The notes below the pieces were generated by a model, which was not told the origin of the DNA, ran no database searches, and saw only the letters and a list, made by a program, of their open reading frames with translations. Below, one piece after another: positions 27,434 through 36,072 of a stretch of 64,000 nt of DNA (positions within the stretch are counted from its first letter, which is position 1; every line of letters begins with the position of its first letter). Origin of the DNA: Candidatus Sulfopaludibacter sp. SbA3 (GTDB lineage: Bacteria; Acidobacteriota; Terriglobia; Bryobacterales; Bryobacteraceae); contig CAMDED010000004.1 in NCBI GenBank assembly GCA_945893365.1, positions 62,001-126,000 of the forward strand, given 5' to 3'. The position numbers and the translations under genes were made by a program.

Positions 27434-28502
27434 CGTAATCGTCGCGGGCGCGGGCATCATCGGCGCATCCATCGCGTGGCGGCTCGCGGAACGCGGCATG
27501 AAAGTCACTCTGCTCGACGCGGGCGGGATGGGCTGCGAGGCTAGCTGGGCGGGCGCCGGAATGCTCGCGCCCGGCGGCGAGATCGATGCTCCCTCGCCGT
27601 TCGCGGAGTTCTGCATTGCAAGCCTCAAACTCTACCCGGACTTCGTCGGCGCGCTCGAATCCCAATCGGGAACCGAGATCGACTTTCAGGAAGGCGGCGC
27701 AGTCGAGCTCGCGCTGGACCAGGACGAGTTTACCGCCCTGTGCGCGCGCGCCGAAATACAGAAAGCCCTGGGCATTCCGTCGAGCGCGCTCGACCTCCGC
27801 GACACGCGCGAGTGCGCTCCTCTGCTCCGCAAGCCCATCGCCGGAGCGGTCTATTTTTCGGAAGATTCGCACGTCGATCCGCGCGATGTCATGATCGCGC
27901 TCCGCGCCGCGTGTCTTGCGCGGGGCGTCACGATTCTCGAAGGTTGGACCGTCGCCTCCGTCCTCGATTGCGGTGGAGCCGTCGAAGCCGTGGGCACCAA
28001 AGGAAAGTTGTCCGCGGGGTCGGCGGTTCTGGCTGCCGGCGCATGGAGCGGCAATATCGGCGTGTCCGTGAACGGCGTTCCGCGGGAACTTCCCGCCACG
28101 GTTCCCATCAAGGGTCACCTGGTGGCTTATTCGCTGCCGCCGGACGAGCTTCGTTCGATCGTCCGCCACCACGGCACGTATCTTCTACAGCGCTCGACGG
28201 GATACCTCGTGGCCGGTACCTCTACGGAGCACGCCGGCTTCGACCGCACAATCGACGCGGACATCGTGGACGGCATCAGGAGCCGCGCTGAAGATTTGTG
28301 CCCGGTGCTGGGCCGCTACGGACCACCCATACCGTGGATCGGATTCCGTCCGGGTCTCGAATCGCCGGAGACCGATGGGCCGTGTATCCGGCGGCTGCCC
28401 GATTCGAATGTATGGCTCGCCTACGGGCATTACCGCAACGGCATCCTGCTCGCGCCCGCGACGGCCCGGCGAGTGTCGGACGAAATCGCGGCAGGCGGAT
28501 AG
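27414..28502 (+). CDS. thiO: FAD-dependent glycine oxidase (ThiO-like)
   Basis: A 362-residue protein starting at TTG 27414 inside the end of the epimerase-like gene. The N-terminal dinucleotide-binding motif is GAGIIGASIAWRLAERG, followed by DAGGMGCEASWAGAGMLAP. The DAO-family C-terminus reads IPWIGFRPGLESPETDGPCI and GHYRNGILLAPATA. ThiO oxidises glycine to the imine used for thiazole synthesis; other small-amine oxidases of the family cannot be excluded. No other thi gene is nearby, so the symbol is tentative. Confidence 0.78.
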   Translation: MPRAASDVIVAGAGIIGASIAWRLAERGMKVTLLDAGGMGCEASWAGAGMLAPGGEIDAPSPFAEFCIASLKLYPDFVGALESQSGTEIDFQEGGAVELALDQDEFTALCARAEIQKALGIPSSALDLRDTRECAPLLRKPIAGAVYFSEDSHVDPRDVMIALRAACLARGVTILEGWTVASVLDCGGAVEAVGTKGKLSAGSAVLAAGAWSGNIGVSVNGVPRELPATVPIKGHLVAYSLPPDELRSIVRHHGTYLLQRSTGYLVAGTSTEHAGFDRTIDADIVDGIRSRAEDLCPVLGRYGPPIPWIGFRPGLESPETDGPCIRRLPDSNVWLAYGHYRNGILLAPATARRVSDEIAAGG

Positions 28503-28535
28503 CACGAGCGGAGCCGAAGCTCTCGCTGGCTCCTG

Positions 28536-29120
28536 CCGCGCGCAATAGCGGCCCTCTTCGGCGCCACGCGGCAGGCTGTGCTGCGCCTTCTATTCGGCCA
28601 CACGGACCGGCGCTTCTACCAGCGCCAAATCATCCATTCATGCCGGCTTGGCTCTGGGACCGTACAAAGAGAGCTTGAAAAGCTCGCGGGTGCGGGATTC
28701 TCACCCGTACGGTCGAAGGCAGACAAACCTACTTTCAGGCGAGCCGCCAATGCCCGGTATTCGACGAACTGCGCGGGCTCGTGCGGAAGACCTTTGGTGT
28801 CGCTCAAGTTCTGCAGATCGGTCTTGCGGCTTTGACTGGCAAGATACGGCTCGCCTTCATTTACGGCTCAAGGGCAAGCGGGGGCGAAACCACGCGGAGC
28901 GACGTGGACCTGATGGTTGTCGGAGAGGGGTTTCAATGCATGATGTAGTCTCGGTCCTCGGCGATGCGCAGCGAGACCTTGGAAGAGAGGTGAACCCTTC
29001 CGTTTATCGAACCGAGGAGGTCTGTCGTAAACTTGCACAGGGTCGGCACTTCCTCTCGAGGCGTCGTGTCCGGCCAAAAACTTTTTCCGATCGGTGACGA
29101 GAATGAGCTTGGAAGACTGG
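28536..29120 (+). pseudogene. MNT-type nucleotidyltransferase antitoxin with HTH, multiple frameshifts
   Basis: Pieces of one protein lie in successive frames. A winged helix starts near 28536 (FYQRQIIHSCRLGSGTVQRELEKL). After a shift near 28696 comes EGRQTYFQASRQCPVFDELRGL, then the nucleotidyltransferase core IYGSRASGGETTRSDVDLMVVG. After a shift near 28928 comes MHDVVSVLGDAQRDLGREVNP, and after one near 29062 comes VVSGQKLFPIGDENELGRL. The catalytic GSxxxG and DxD motifs are readable but not in one frame with the ends. MNT proteins AMPylate and silence HEPN toxins, and a decayed HEPN gene follows directly. Confidence 0.75.
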
Positions 29121-29452
29121 CTCAAATTCGGATGGCTCAAGGAACACAGGGCGAGCCGGCAGGAGATCGCCGACCTGTTCGCCGAACGCCTATAGAGATC
29201 CGGAGGCCCGCGGAACGCCGGGCCTGGCGTCCGATTGGCGATTCAACCTTGCATACAACGCGGTTCCGCAGCTTGCCTCCGCAGCCTTGGCAGCGGCCGG
29301 CTATGAAGCCGAACGCGCCAGCCATCACTACCGCGTGATTCAGTCTCTTGAATTCACGAATCGGCGTTGAGGCGGCTTCGATTATCACCGGCTGCGAGAG
29401 GGCGGACACGGTTTCAGAAACGGACGCTGAGGAGATGCGGCGGTTTTGCTGA
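29103..29452 (+). pseudogene. HEPN-domain toxin, stop codons, frameshift and deleted active site
   Basis: ATG 29103 begins MSLEDWLKFGWLKEHRAS and reaches TAG at 29193. Homology continues after it (SDWRFNLAYNAVPQLASAAL, ERASHHYRVIQSLEFT), shifts frame near 29359 (IGVEAASIIT), and ends ERADTVSETDAEEMRR. Family members carry a KKRN..Y-type RNase motif between IGVEAASIIT and the ERAD stretch. Those roughly 15 residues are absent here. The gene is thus broken three ways, including loss of the catalytic segment. It would have been the RNase partner of the MNT antitoxin upstream. Confidence 0.75.
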
Positions 29453-29581
29453 AACCCTTCGCGGCAATGTCGCTACGTGGATTCGCAAGAACCATCGACA
29501 GTGCGCCCCATAACCGCATCAAAGCGGATGTAAGCGATAATCCCGCATCCCCGCCCACGTGGGAAACGTCGCGCGTAGCCC

Positions 29582-32500
29582 TCACCACATCAGCTTCAAC
29601 CCGAACTGCACCTGCCGCTGATCCTGCTGCGCTGTCGTCACCTCGCCGAACCCCGCGGTTCCGAACCCCATGTTCGGATTGTTGAAGTGCGGCGTGTTCG
29701 CGAAATTGAACGACTCCATGCGCAGCTCCAGGCCGAAGCGTTCGGTGAGCGCGAACGCGCGGAACAGCGAAAAATCCAGGTTCACCAAGCCCGGCCCCGT
29801 GAGTACGTTACGTCCGACGGTGCCGAAGGCCGCCGGCGCCGGAGCGGAGAACTTCGTAATATCGAGCCATGGCTCTCCACGGCCAACGCGGCCGAAAATC
29901 TCCGGCTTGCCGCTGATGTTCGGACGGTTGTTGTTGCCGGGAGCGTTGAGCGTGGCATTGCTGAACGTGATGTTGAGCGGATCGCCGGTCTGCGCGGTAA
30001 AAATGCCATTGAGTTGCCAGTCGCCCAGCAGCAGGCGCCCGGCCCCGGAGTGTAGCCACTTGCCTCGACGGCCGAATGGAAGCTCCCAGATGTAGCTCTG
30101 GACGAAGGTGTGAGTGCGGTCGGTGTCGGCGCGGGCGCGATTCAGCGCCCAGTTGATCTGGTTATAGAACGCTGCATTATCGTTCGACAGATCGATGCCC
30201 TTACCGAAAGTGTAGGCCGTCGTCAGCAGGAAACCCTCCGAGAACCGGCGGTCGAACTTCGCCTGGAAAGAATGATAGATGGTCGAGGTAGGCACCCACG
30301 TCGTGGTGGTCGACAGACGGCGGAACCGGACGAACAACGGCTGGCCGGCCGAGCCCGCGCCCGGGATCCGGCCCGCATTCAGATTCTGCCGGCCCAGATT
30401 TCCCACGCCGTGATTGCCGACGTAAGCCGCTTCGAAACTGAACCTCCACGGCAGCGACCGCTGTACCGCGACGTTCCAGGCTTGCAAGTACGCTTCCTTC
30501 AGGTCGAGCGGAACACGGAAATATTCGTTGTCCGGAGCGTTTTGAATCACGCCGTCGGACGGGATGATGGCGCGGATCGGAGGCGGAAATCCGCCAGCCA
30601 GCGTCCCCGCCGCCCGGTACGTGTTGGGCGCGTTGAACGCGTTGTTCTCTAGCACGGGGAAGTTGAAGGCATAGCTGTTGTCCGGAAACGGAATCGTGCT
30701 CACCCCGAAGCCACCGCGGAATACGGTCTTATCGCTCGCGCGATACGCGGCCCCGAACCTCGGCGCGAAGTTCCGCCACATGGTTTTCCTCCCGAGGTTC
30801 GACGGATTCGGTCCCGTGCCGGCCAGCACCAGCGCGTTGCGCTCGGGGTCGTAGTTCGAGAAGCCGCCGGGGAATTGGGGCGTCGGCGGAGCCCAGAGCT
30901 CGTGGCGAACGCCGAGGTCCAGCGTGAGCTTCTTGCTGATCTGCCACTTGTCCTGCACGTAGGTGAACACCGGTGTCTGGCGCACGGACGAGAACAGGCT
31001 CGGCAGGTCGCGCTGGTAGAAAGCCGGCTGGTCGAGCAGCAAACTGGCGAAGGAGTTGGCGAAGCTGGTCTGCGGGTCGCCGTTGCGCGCGGTGGGCCCG
31101 GCGCGGAAACTCCACTGGCCGCGCGGATTGAAGATGCCGGCTTTCAGGTCGTCGCGCAGACGGCGCACTTCCCAGCCCCATTTGACGGTGTGGTTTCCGG
31201 TGATCTTCGTCCAGTTGTTCACCAGATTGAAATTGGTTTCCGCGCGCCGCCACGGCTGATTGGCGGAATGGCCGACCACCGGGCCGGTGTAGCCGTCGAT
31301 GTTGATGGTCGTCAGGCCGCTCGTCGAAAGATCGAGGTTGATTCCCGGAATGCCCACCTCGGCGGACAGGTTGTTTCCGAAATCTTCCTGCTGCGTCACG
31401 TTCAGGTAGCGCGCGAAGCCGAAGCGCGCTTCGGTAATGATGCTCGGACCGAAGATGCGCGTGTAGTTCAGAGCCGAGCTTTGCGTGCGGTTGGTTCCCT
31501 CGCCGTCGAACCCGCCGGTGATCTTCGGACCGCCGTAGATGCCGTAGAGACCGGGATCGTAGATCTTCGGCTCCATGTAGCTGTAGCGGAACGACAGGTT
31601 GTTGCCGGCCGTGAATTGGTGGTCGATCTTCACGTCGAACGACGGCGTATCTTTCACGCGCGCGGTGGCTTTCTCGAAATTGGTTTGCAAGCCGGAGAAG
31701 GTCGGCGCTGGAATGAAGCCCAGCAGGCGGCTGGCAATCGGACTGATTCGCGCCGCCGGGATGCGCTTGTCCGCGAACGGCAGCCGCGCCGTGCCATCCG
31801 CGTTGCCGGTGAGCGGATCGTAGATCGTGGTGGCGGACGCGCTGAGATCCCCCGCGCGAAACGCCGCCGTCGGAATCGTGGCGCGGTTGATGTCGCCCCG
31901 GCGGTCGCGCGTGCCCTGATAGTCGCCGAAAAAGAACGTCCGGTTGCGCACGATGGGTCCGCCGAACGTGAAGCCGAACTGGTTGTAGACGCTGTGCGCC
32001 TTCGATTGCGCGAAGACGTTGCGCGCCGCCAGCCGGTCAACTCGGTTGAACTCGAACGCCGAACCGTGGAAGCTGTTCGTGCCGGACTTGAGCGTGATGT
32101 TGGTCACGGCCCCGCCGGCGCGGCCCAACTCGGCCTCGTAGTTGCTCGTCGTAATGTCCACCGCCGCCAGCGCCTCGATCGGCGGAATCAGAATCGTCAG
32201 CAGCCCGCTCCGATGATTGTTGTCGATACCCTCCATTTGCACGTTGTTCGCCAGTCGCGTCTGTCCATTGACCCGCGTCGACAGCGAATCCTGCGAGTTG
32301 AAGAATTCCGAGTGTGGGCGGAAGGCGCGCACCGCTCCCGGCACCAGGTTCAGAAGACTTTGGAAATTGCGGTTGAACCCGAGCGGCATGTCGCTCAACT
32401 GGCGCGTCTCGATCTTGCGGCCGGTGTCGGAGCGGTCGGTTTGCAGAACCGCGGCTTCGGCGTGCACATCGACCCTCTCCGTCACGGTGCCGGTCGGTAA

Positions 32501-32803
32501 CTCGACGTCGACGCGCACGGTGGCGTTTACCAGCACGTCCACGCGGTCTTGCACCGCTGTCTTGAAGCCCGTACGCTCAACCTCGACGCGATACACGCCC
32601 GCCTCGAGGTTCGCGAAGACATAGTTCCCGCTCTGGTTCGTTTCGACCGACCGGCTGATGCCGGTGTTAATCTCGGTGATGGCGACTTTCGCTTGCGGCA
32701 CGAGCGCCGCCGCGCTGTCCGTAACGGTTCCGAGCAAAGTACCTTTCACGGCCTGCGCGTACGCAAGCGGGGCCATGAGGACGAGGGCAGCCAAGACTCG
32801 CAT
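29582..32803 (-). CDS. TonB-receptor-like outer membrane protein with carboxypeptidase regulatory domain
   Basis: A 1,073-residue protein with a signal peptide (MRVLAALVLMAPLAYAQ), a CarboxypepD_reg domain (about 20-105; GTVTDSAAALVPQAKVAITE), a plug-like segment with GGAVTNITLKSGTNSFHGS, and a beta-barrel ending VQFGLKLMW. The start is clear. It is not in an operon: the flanking genes are the decayed HEPN gene downstream and a divergent VOC gene upstream. The substrate is unknown; the domain layout matches the other three giant receptors in this window. Confidence 0.87.
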   Translation of the reverse strand: MRVLAALVLMAPLAYAQAVKGTLLGTVTDSAAALVPQAKVAITEINTGISRSVETNQSGNYVFANLEAGVYRVEVERTGFKTAVQDRVDVLVNATVRVDVELPTGTVTERVDVHAEAAVLQTDRSDTGRKIETRQLSDMPLGFNRNFQSLLNLVPGAVRAFRPHSEFFNSQDSLSTRVNGQTRLANNVQMEGIDNNHRSGLLTILIPPIEALAAVDITTSNYEAELGRAGGAVTNITLKSGTNSFHGSAFEFNRVDRLAARNVFAQSKAHSVYNQFGFTFGGPIVRNRTFFFGDYQGTRDRRGDINRATIPTAAFRAGDLSASATTIYDPLTGNADGTARLPFADKRIPAARISPIASRLLGFIPAPTFSGLQTNFEKATARVKDTPSFDVKIDHQFTAGNNLSFRYSYMEPKIYDPGLYGIYGGPKITGGFDGEGTNRTQSSALNYTRIFGPSIITEARFGFARYLNVTQQEDFGNNLSAEVGIPGINLDLSTSGLTTINIDGYTGPVVGHSANQPWRRAETNFNLVNNWTKITGNHTVKWGWEVRRLRDDLKAGIFNPRGQWSFRAGPTARNGDPQTSFANSFASLLLDQPAFYQRDLPSLFSSVRQTPVFTYVQDKWQISKKLTLDLGVRHELWAPPTPQFPGGFSNYDPERNALVLAGTGPNPSNLGRKTMWRNFAPRFGAAYRASDKTVFRGGFGVSTIPFPDNSYAFNFPVLENNAFNAPNTYRAAGTLAGGFPPPIRAIIPSDGVIQNAPDNEYFRVPLDLKEAYLQAWNVAVQRSLPWRFSFEAAYVGNHGVGNLGRQNLNAGRIPGAGSAGQPLFVRFRRLSTTTTWVPTSTIYHSFQAKFDRRFSEGFLLTTAYTFGKGIDLSNDNAAFYNQINWALNRARADTDRTHTFVQSYIWELPFGRRGKWLHSGAGRLLLGDWQLNGIFTAQTGDPLNITFSNATLNAPGNNNRPNISGKPEIFGRVGRGEPWLDITKFSAPAPAAFGTVGRNVLTGPGLVNLDFSLFRAFALTERFGLELRMESFNFANTPHFNNPNMGFGTAGFGEVTTAQQDQRQVQFGLKLMW

Positions 32804-32976
32804 GCATCAACCTCCTTCAGCCAGGTTTCCATTTTGGATTCCCAGTTCGTGTCGATTGTACATCCAAATGTCGCCGTTGGGCCGCGGCCGAGTGTCGTCC
32901 GAGCGAAGTCGCGGCTGGCGGATGCACCTGCGGGGACGGAGTTGAACGCAAGTGTCGAAGCCGCTAGCATAACCCC

Positions 32977-33339
32977 ATGGCCCCTCCACGCGCTGCTTTG
33001 CTCTCCATTACACCCATGATTCCCACTTGCGTTAGCTTGGCGGACGCACTTACGTTTTACAAGGACCAGATGGGCTTCTCCATCTTGTGGGAGGCGGAAG
33101 GAATGGCCGGGATCTCTCGAGACTCGGTCTCGCTGCTGCTGGTCGAGAACGACAACCGGCAATGGGCGGAGAATGCCAGCTTTAGCTTCGGCGTTGCCAA
33201 CCTCGATGCGCTCTACGAAGAGTATCGCGGCATATCGGCACGGGTAGGGCCGCTCGAAATGAAGTTCTGGGGCAGGCGGGAGTTTCACATGGTCGTGCCA
33301 TCCGGAGTCTGCTTCCAGTTCTTCGAAAAAAATGGCTAG
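32977..33339 (+). CDS. VOC-superfamily (glyoxalase/bleomycin-resistance-like) protein
   Basis: A 120-residue single-domain protein showing the VOC betaalphabeta-beta-beta pattern (MIPTCVSLADALTFYKDQMGFSI, then SFGVANLDALYEEYRG and MVVPSGVCFQFFEKNG). The metal-ligand pattern is incomplete by eye, so it may be a binding protein rather than an enzyme. It is a single gene, divergent from the receptor gene at 32803. Confidence 0.75.
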   Translation: MAPPRAALLSITPMIPTCVSLADALTFYKDQMGFSILWEAEGMAGISRDSVSLLLVENDNRQWAENASFSFGVANLDALYEEYRGISARVGPLEMKFWGRREFHMVVPSGVCFQFFEKNG

Positions 33340-33536
33340 CGGCCGGTTCGGTCCCGCGCCCCGGCAACGTGGCAACTAACCTGGGGTGAAAGATAGCTTC
33401 GGGAAGAGAACCGTCGAGGTGTCTGTCGGGCCGGGAGTGAAGCAAGTTCTCAAGTCTCGATCCAGCCACCGGATTTGAGAAGCGCGCGAGCAGTCTCGCC
33501 GCTCGCGCGCTCCTCCATTCGTCAGAAGCGATTCGA

Positions 33537-34040
33537 TCAGTAACCCGAGTAGAGTTCGGGATAGCAAGGAGCCGGCCGCCAATAGCCGTATCCGTCATAG
33601 TAGCCACAACCTGAACCCAAATCGTAGCCCCAGCCGAACGGAATGCCGATCCCGGAGCCATTGTAAGGACGAGCCCAGAAGCTTCCTCCGTAGTAGTAGC
33701 CTCGGCCAGGGTAGAAGCGGCCGGTGTGGTAGCCGCCTCCTCCACGGTAATATCCGCCGCCGTAGTTGCTGCGCCCGCCGTAATAGCTGCGCCCCGCATA
33801 AGGGACGGCATAGCTGCGCATACGCCCGGAACCGCCACGGCGCGAGTAGGACGGTGCGGAATGGCTGGGTCCACCCGCGCCTGAAAACGAACGGCCGGAA
33901 GAACTGCCGCCGGATTGCCCGCGTCCCCCACCGCCGCGCTGGGCCAAAACGGCCGTCGGGCCTAACAATATCAGGACCGCGCCAATTACAAGCGCCGCCA
34001 TCGTCGATCTGAACCGCACTGTCTGCAATCTCCGATTCAT
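33537..34040 (-). CDS. Secreted Gly/Tyr/Ser-rich protein
   Basis: A 167-residue protein from ATG 34040 (MNRRLQTVRFRS) with a signal peptide ending near AVLAQ. Low-complexity segments rich in Gly, Ser, Arg and Tyr follow (GGGGRGQSGGSSSG, then SYYGGRSNYGGGYYRGGGG). No enzymatic domain is visible. Such proteins are often surface or matrix components. Two Cys near the C-terminus (GCGYYDGYGYWRPAPC) could form a disulfide. It is a single gene with no assigned function. Confidence 0.6.
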   Translation of the reverse strand: MNRRLQTVRFRSTMAALVIGAVLILLGPTAVLAQRGGGGRGQSGGSSSGRSFSGAGGPSHSAPSYSRRGGSGRMRSYAVPYAGRSYYGGRSNYGGGYYRGGGGYHTGRFYPGRGYYYGGSFWARPYNGSGIGIPFGWGYDLGSGCGYYDGYGYWRPAPCYPELYSGY

Positions 34041-34470
34041 GGGACCTCCAATACTTTCCGCCTCTGGAATGTGCAAACCACCTGCCAATCTTCAAGCATT
34101 TGACAATAAACGGCTTATTCCATAGCCGTTGCCAACAGCCTGGCTGAAAACCACCGGTTGGCGTGCGCCTCAACCATGCCCGCCAAGGTTGGTGGCCGAC
34201 CTCCGTGTTGGGAAGCGCCGAATGCGCAGGCTGACGCCATCGAAGATGGTCCCCTGCCGTCGAGCGTCCACTCATCGGAGTCTCGGCTTCGGCGAGCGTC
34301 CTTCGTTGTGTGCGAGCTCCCCGTCATGAGGCCCGGCGCGGTTACGTTTGGATGCGTTCCGGCGCGATCGTCCTTTCGGCGCTTTCCCACAATGAACGTT
34401 GAATGCCTCATCCATCGCAATCGGACACAATGCCGATCAACGTGAGCGGGGGAACGGCGCATCAACAACT
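34041..34470. other. Intergenic, no supported gene
   Basis: About 430 bases between the Gly/Tyr-rich protein gene and the arsC remnant. A long minus-strand frame crosses it, but the residues have no family resemblance and follow the end of the arsC homology, so it is probably non-coding. Confidence 0.45.
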
Positions 34471-34680
34471 TCCCGCGGAGTTCGCTGTCGTAGTCCTCCC
34501 GGAGGCGCTTCTGAATGCTATCCCGCACGCGGCGGAACATCGCCATCTTCCGAGCTTCCGTTCCAGTCGCTTTGGCCGGATCGGGGAATCCGATGTGGTA
34601 ATCACGTGGCCGAAGGACTGGCGAACGAACTGCGACGCGGATTTCGGGTATCCACCCGAAGTATCCACGCCAGCCTCTCG
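34471..34680 (-). pseudogene. arsC: Arsenate reductase (low-MW phosphatase fold) C-terminal remnant
   Basis: Two fragments in different minus-strand frames. The first is GVDTSGGYPKSASQFVRQSFGHVITT (34594-34678); the second is DYHIGFPDPAKATGTEARKMAMFRRVRDSI (to about 34471). Together they match the second half of ArsC-type reductases (…VDISG…KS…F…DYVIT…FPDPA…TG…FRRVRDEI). The N-terminal half with the CxxxxxR loop is gone, and the segment after VIT (usually CDNARE) is missing. It is the minus-strand end of a decayed arsenic island. Confidence 0.55.
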
Positions 34681-34913
34681 GCGAGCGGAGCCGAATCGAT
34701 GTGCCTATCGCGATTCTGATCCGGCTGACGATCGCGCCTAGGATGGTAAAGCGGACTTCGGCGCGATTCGCAAGATGACTCAGCGCGCTCGCGGATTCTT
34801 TCCTGACGGCCGAACAGGCGTCGCAATACATCGCCCGCTGCATCGTTCTTGCCGCCGCGCGCCGGCTTAGTTCCGAATATGTACCTTGTGGTTTCACCGG
34901 CGGCCTGCGTAGC

Positions 34914-35153
34914 GTGGCATGGTCTAGCGTGGTTTCAGAAGGATCTCCTGCTCCGGTCGGCATGCTGTCGCTTATCTCGACACTTGTGATGAACATCGCC
35001 CGCAAATTCACCCATGCCGCGCTATTCGAGCCCGATTCGGGAGCGCCGCTAGCGGCCTTGGTTTTCGTGCCGATCGAAGTTCCAGTGATGCTGCCGGTTT
35101 GTTCGGTATGCAATCGAGCGGGCCAGTGGTTTCCTCAAACCGTGAGCGGGTAA
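34914..35153 (+). pseudogene. ACR3-type arsenite transporter C-terminal remnant
   Basis: The plus-strand frame ends with PLAALVFVPIEVPVMLPVCSVCNRAGQWFP. This matches the last helix and tail of ACR3 arsenite exporters (typically GVLIEVPVMLSVCxICNRT). About 350 upstream residues, with nine transmembrane helices, are missing, so the gene is a relic. Together with the arsC fragment on the other strand, the junction near 34,700-34,900 marks a deletion or rearrangement. Confidence 0.55.
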
Positions 35154-35167
35154 AATGGAGACTCATC

Positions 35168-35392
35168 ATGATGTGTTACGACTGTTTCACAAAGGGAGAC
35201 CGGAACGAGGCGCTCGGCGTTTGCCATCACTGCTCGGTTGGACTGTGCTCCGAGCATGGCGCAATCGTCTCCGATCCGATTTTGGTCCAGACGCCGGTCG
35301 CGCAAGTAGCGGCTATTCCGAAGAAAGCGCGCGAACTGCTGTGCCGAACCTGCTTGGATGCGCTACGGCAACGCCATGCTCCCGGTGCGTAG
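35168..35392 (+). CDS. DUF2180-like small zinc-ribbon protein
   Basis: A 74-residue protein starting at ATG 35168 or 35171 (MMCYDCFTKGDRNEALGVCHHC). Conserved Cys/His pairs (CYDC, CHHC, LCSEH, LCRTC) fit two zinc-binding knuckles of DUF2180 proteins, which often sit in arsenic-resistance clusters. The frame is intact, standing between the ACR3 remnant and the aquaporin remnant, so it is the only undamaged member of this island. Its biochemical function is unknown. Confidence 0.7.
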   Translation: MMCYDCFTKGDRNEALGVCHHCSVGLCSEHGAIVSDPILVQTPVAQVAAIPKKARELLCRTCLDALRQRHAPGA

Positions 35393-35546
35393 CAGGTTCC
35401 GGGCCGCATCCCCGCCCGCCTTCGCGGCCGGCTGAAGCGGATTCCGCCGGAGGGTTCTCTAAACCGCGCGCGCGTATACCTCGTTGCGCGCCTGCCCCGT
35501 TGCGCCCAGAGCCACTTGAGTCTTTCCTTCTCTCGCGGTCTAAGAG

Positions 35547-36066
35547 ATGGACCATGAAAAATACATCGCGGAATTCCTGGGCACGATTCTTCTCGCATTC
35601 GTCGTTGCGCTGTCTCTGTCGGGGAGGTTCCCCGGTCCCACGCCCGTCCTCGCGGGGCTCACTCTCGCCAGGTGCGTGTTCACGATGCGATCGGATACGT
35701 CGTCGCCCAATTCGCCGCCGGCGGGCTGCGAATCCGCTGAGCAACGCCCTCCTCCGCGGAACCCGCCCGCCCGTCAACGCCGTGGATCGCAGCGCGGTCT
35801 TTATTGCGAAGTGCTCGGGACCTTCCGCCCCGCCTTCAGCGTAGCGTCGGTGGCCTTCGGGAAGTCGCCGGGAGCCACGAACGGCCTCACCATCGGCGGA
35901 TCCCTGCTGTCCGGTCTCTCAATCGCCGCGGCCTTGGGGTCGGTGGCCGTGCTGAAACCCCGCCGTTGCCGAGGGTCTGAGCTGCGTTTCGGTGACGTAT
36001 CCGACGGCCCCCATCGTGGGCGCCGTCATCGCCATGCAGCTTTGCAAATTCGTGCAGAGCGAGTAG
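35547..36066 (+). pseudogene. Aquaporin/MIP channel gene, deleted and frameshifted
   Basis: Successive frames give the start MDHEKYIAEFLGTILLAFVVALSLSG, then HDAIGYVVAQFAAGGL, then EVLGTFRPAFSVASVAFGKSPGAT and IGGSLLSGLSIAAALGS, and the end IVGAVIAMQLCKFVQSE. This is an MIP channel. About 29 residues containing the first NPA box are deleted after GLTLA. The second NPA box reads KPR (ALGSVAVLKPRRC). Arsenic operons often carry an aquaporin (AqpS-like) for arsenite efflux, which fits the neighbours. It cannot form a working pore. Confidence 0.75.
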
Positions 36067-36072
36067 ATTTCC

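Noticed and set aside
34115-35113. 332-codon minus-strand frame
   Set aside because: Only a short stretch matches ArsC; the rest shows no family resemblance and crosses the ACR3 relic on the other strand. It is an accidental open frame in GC-rich relic DNA.
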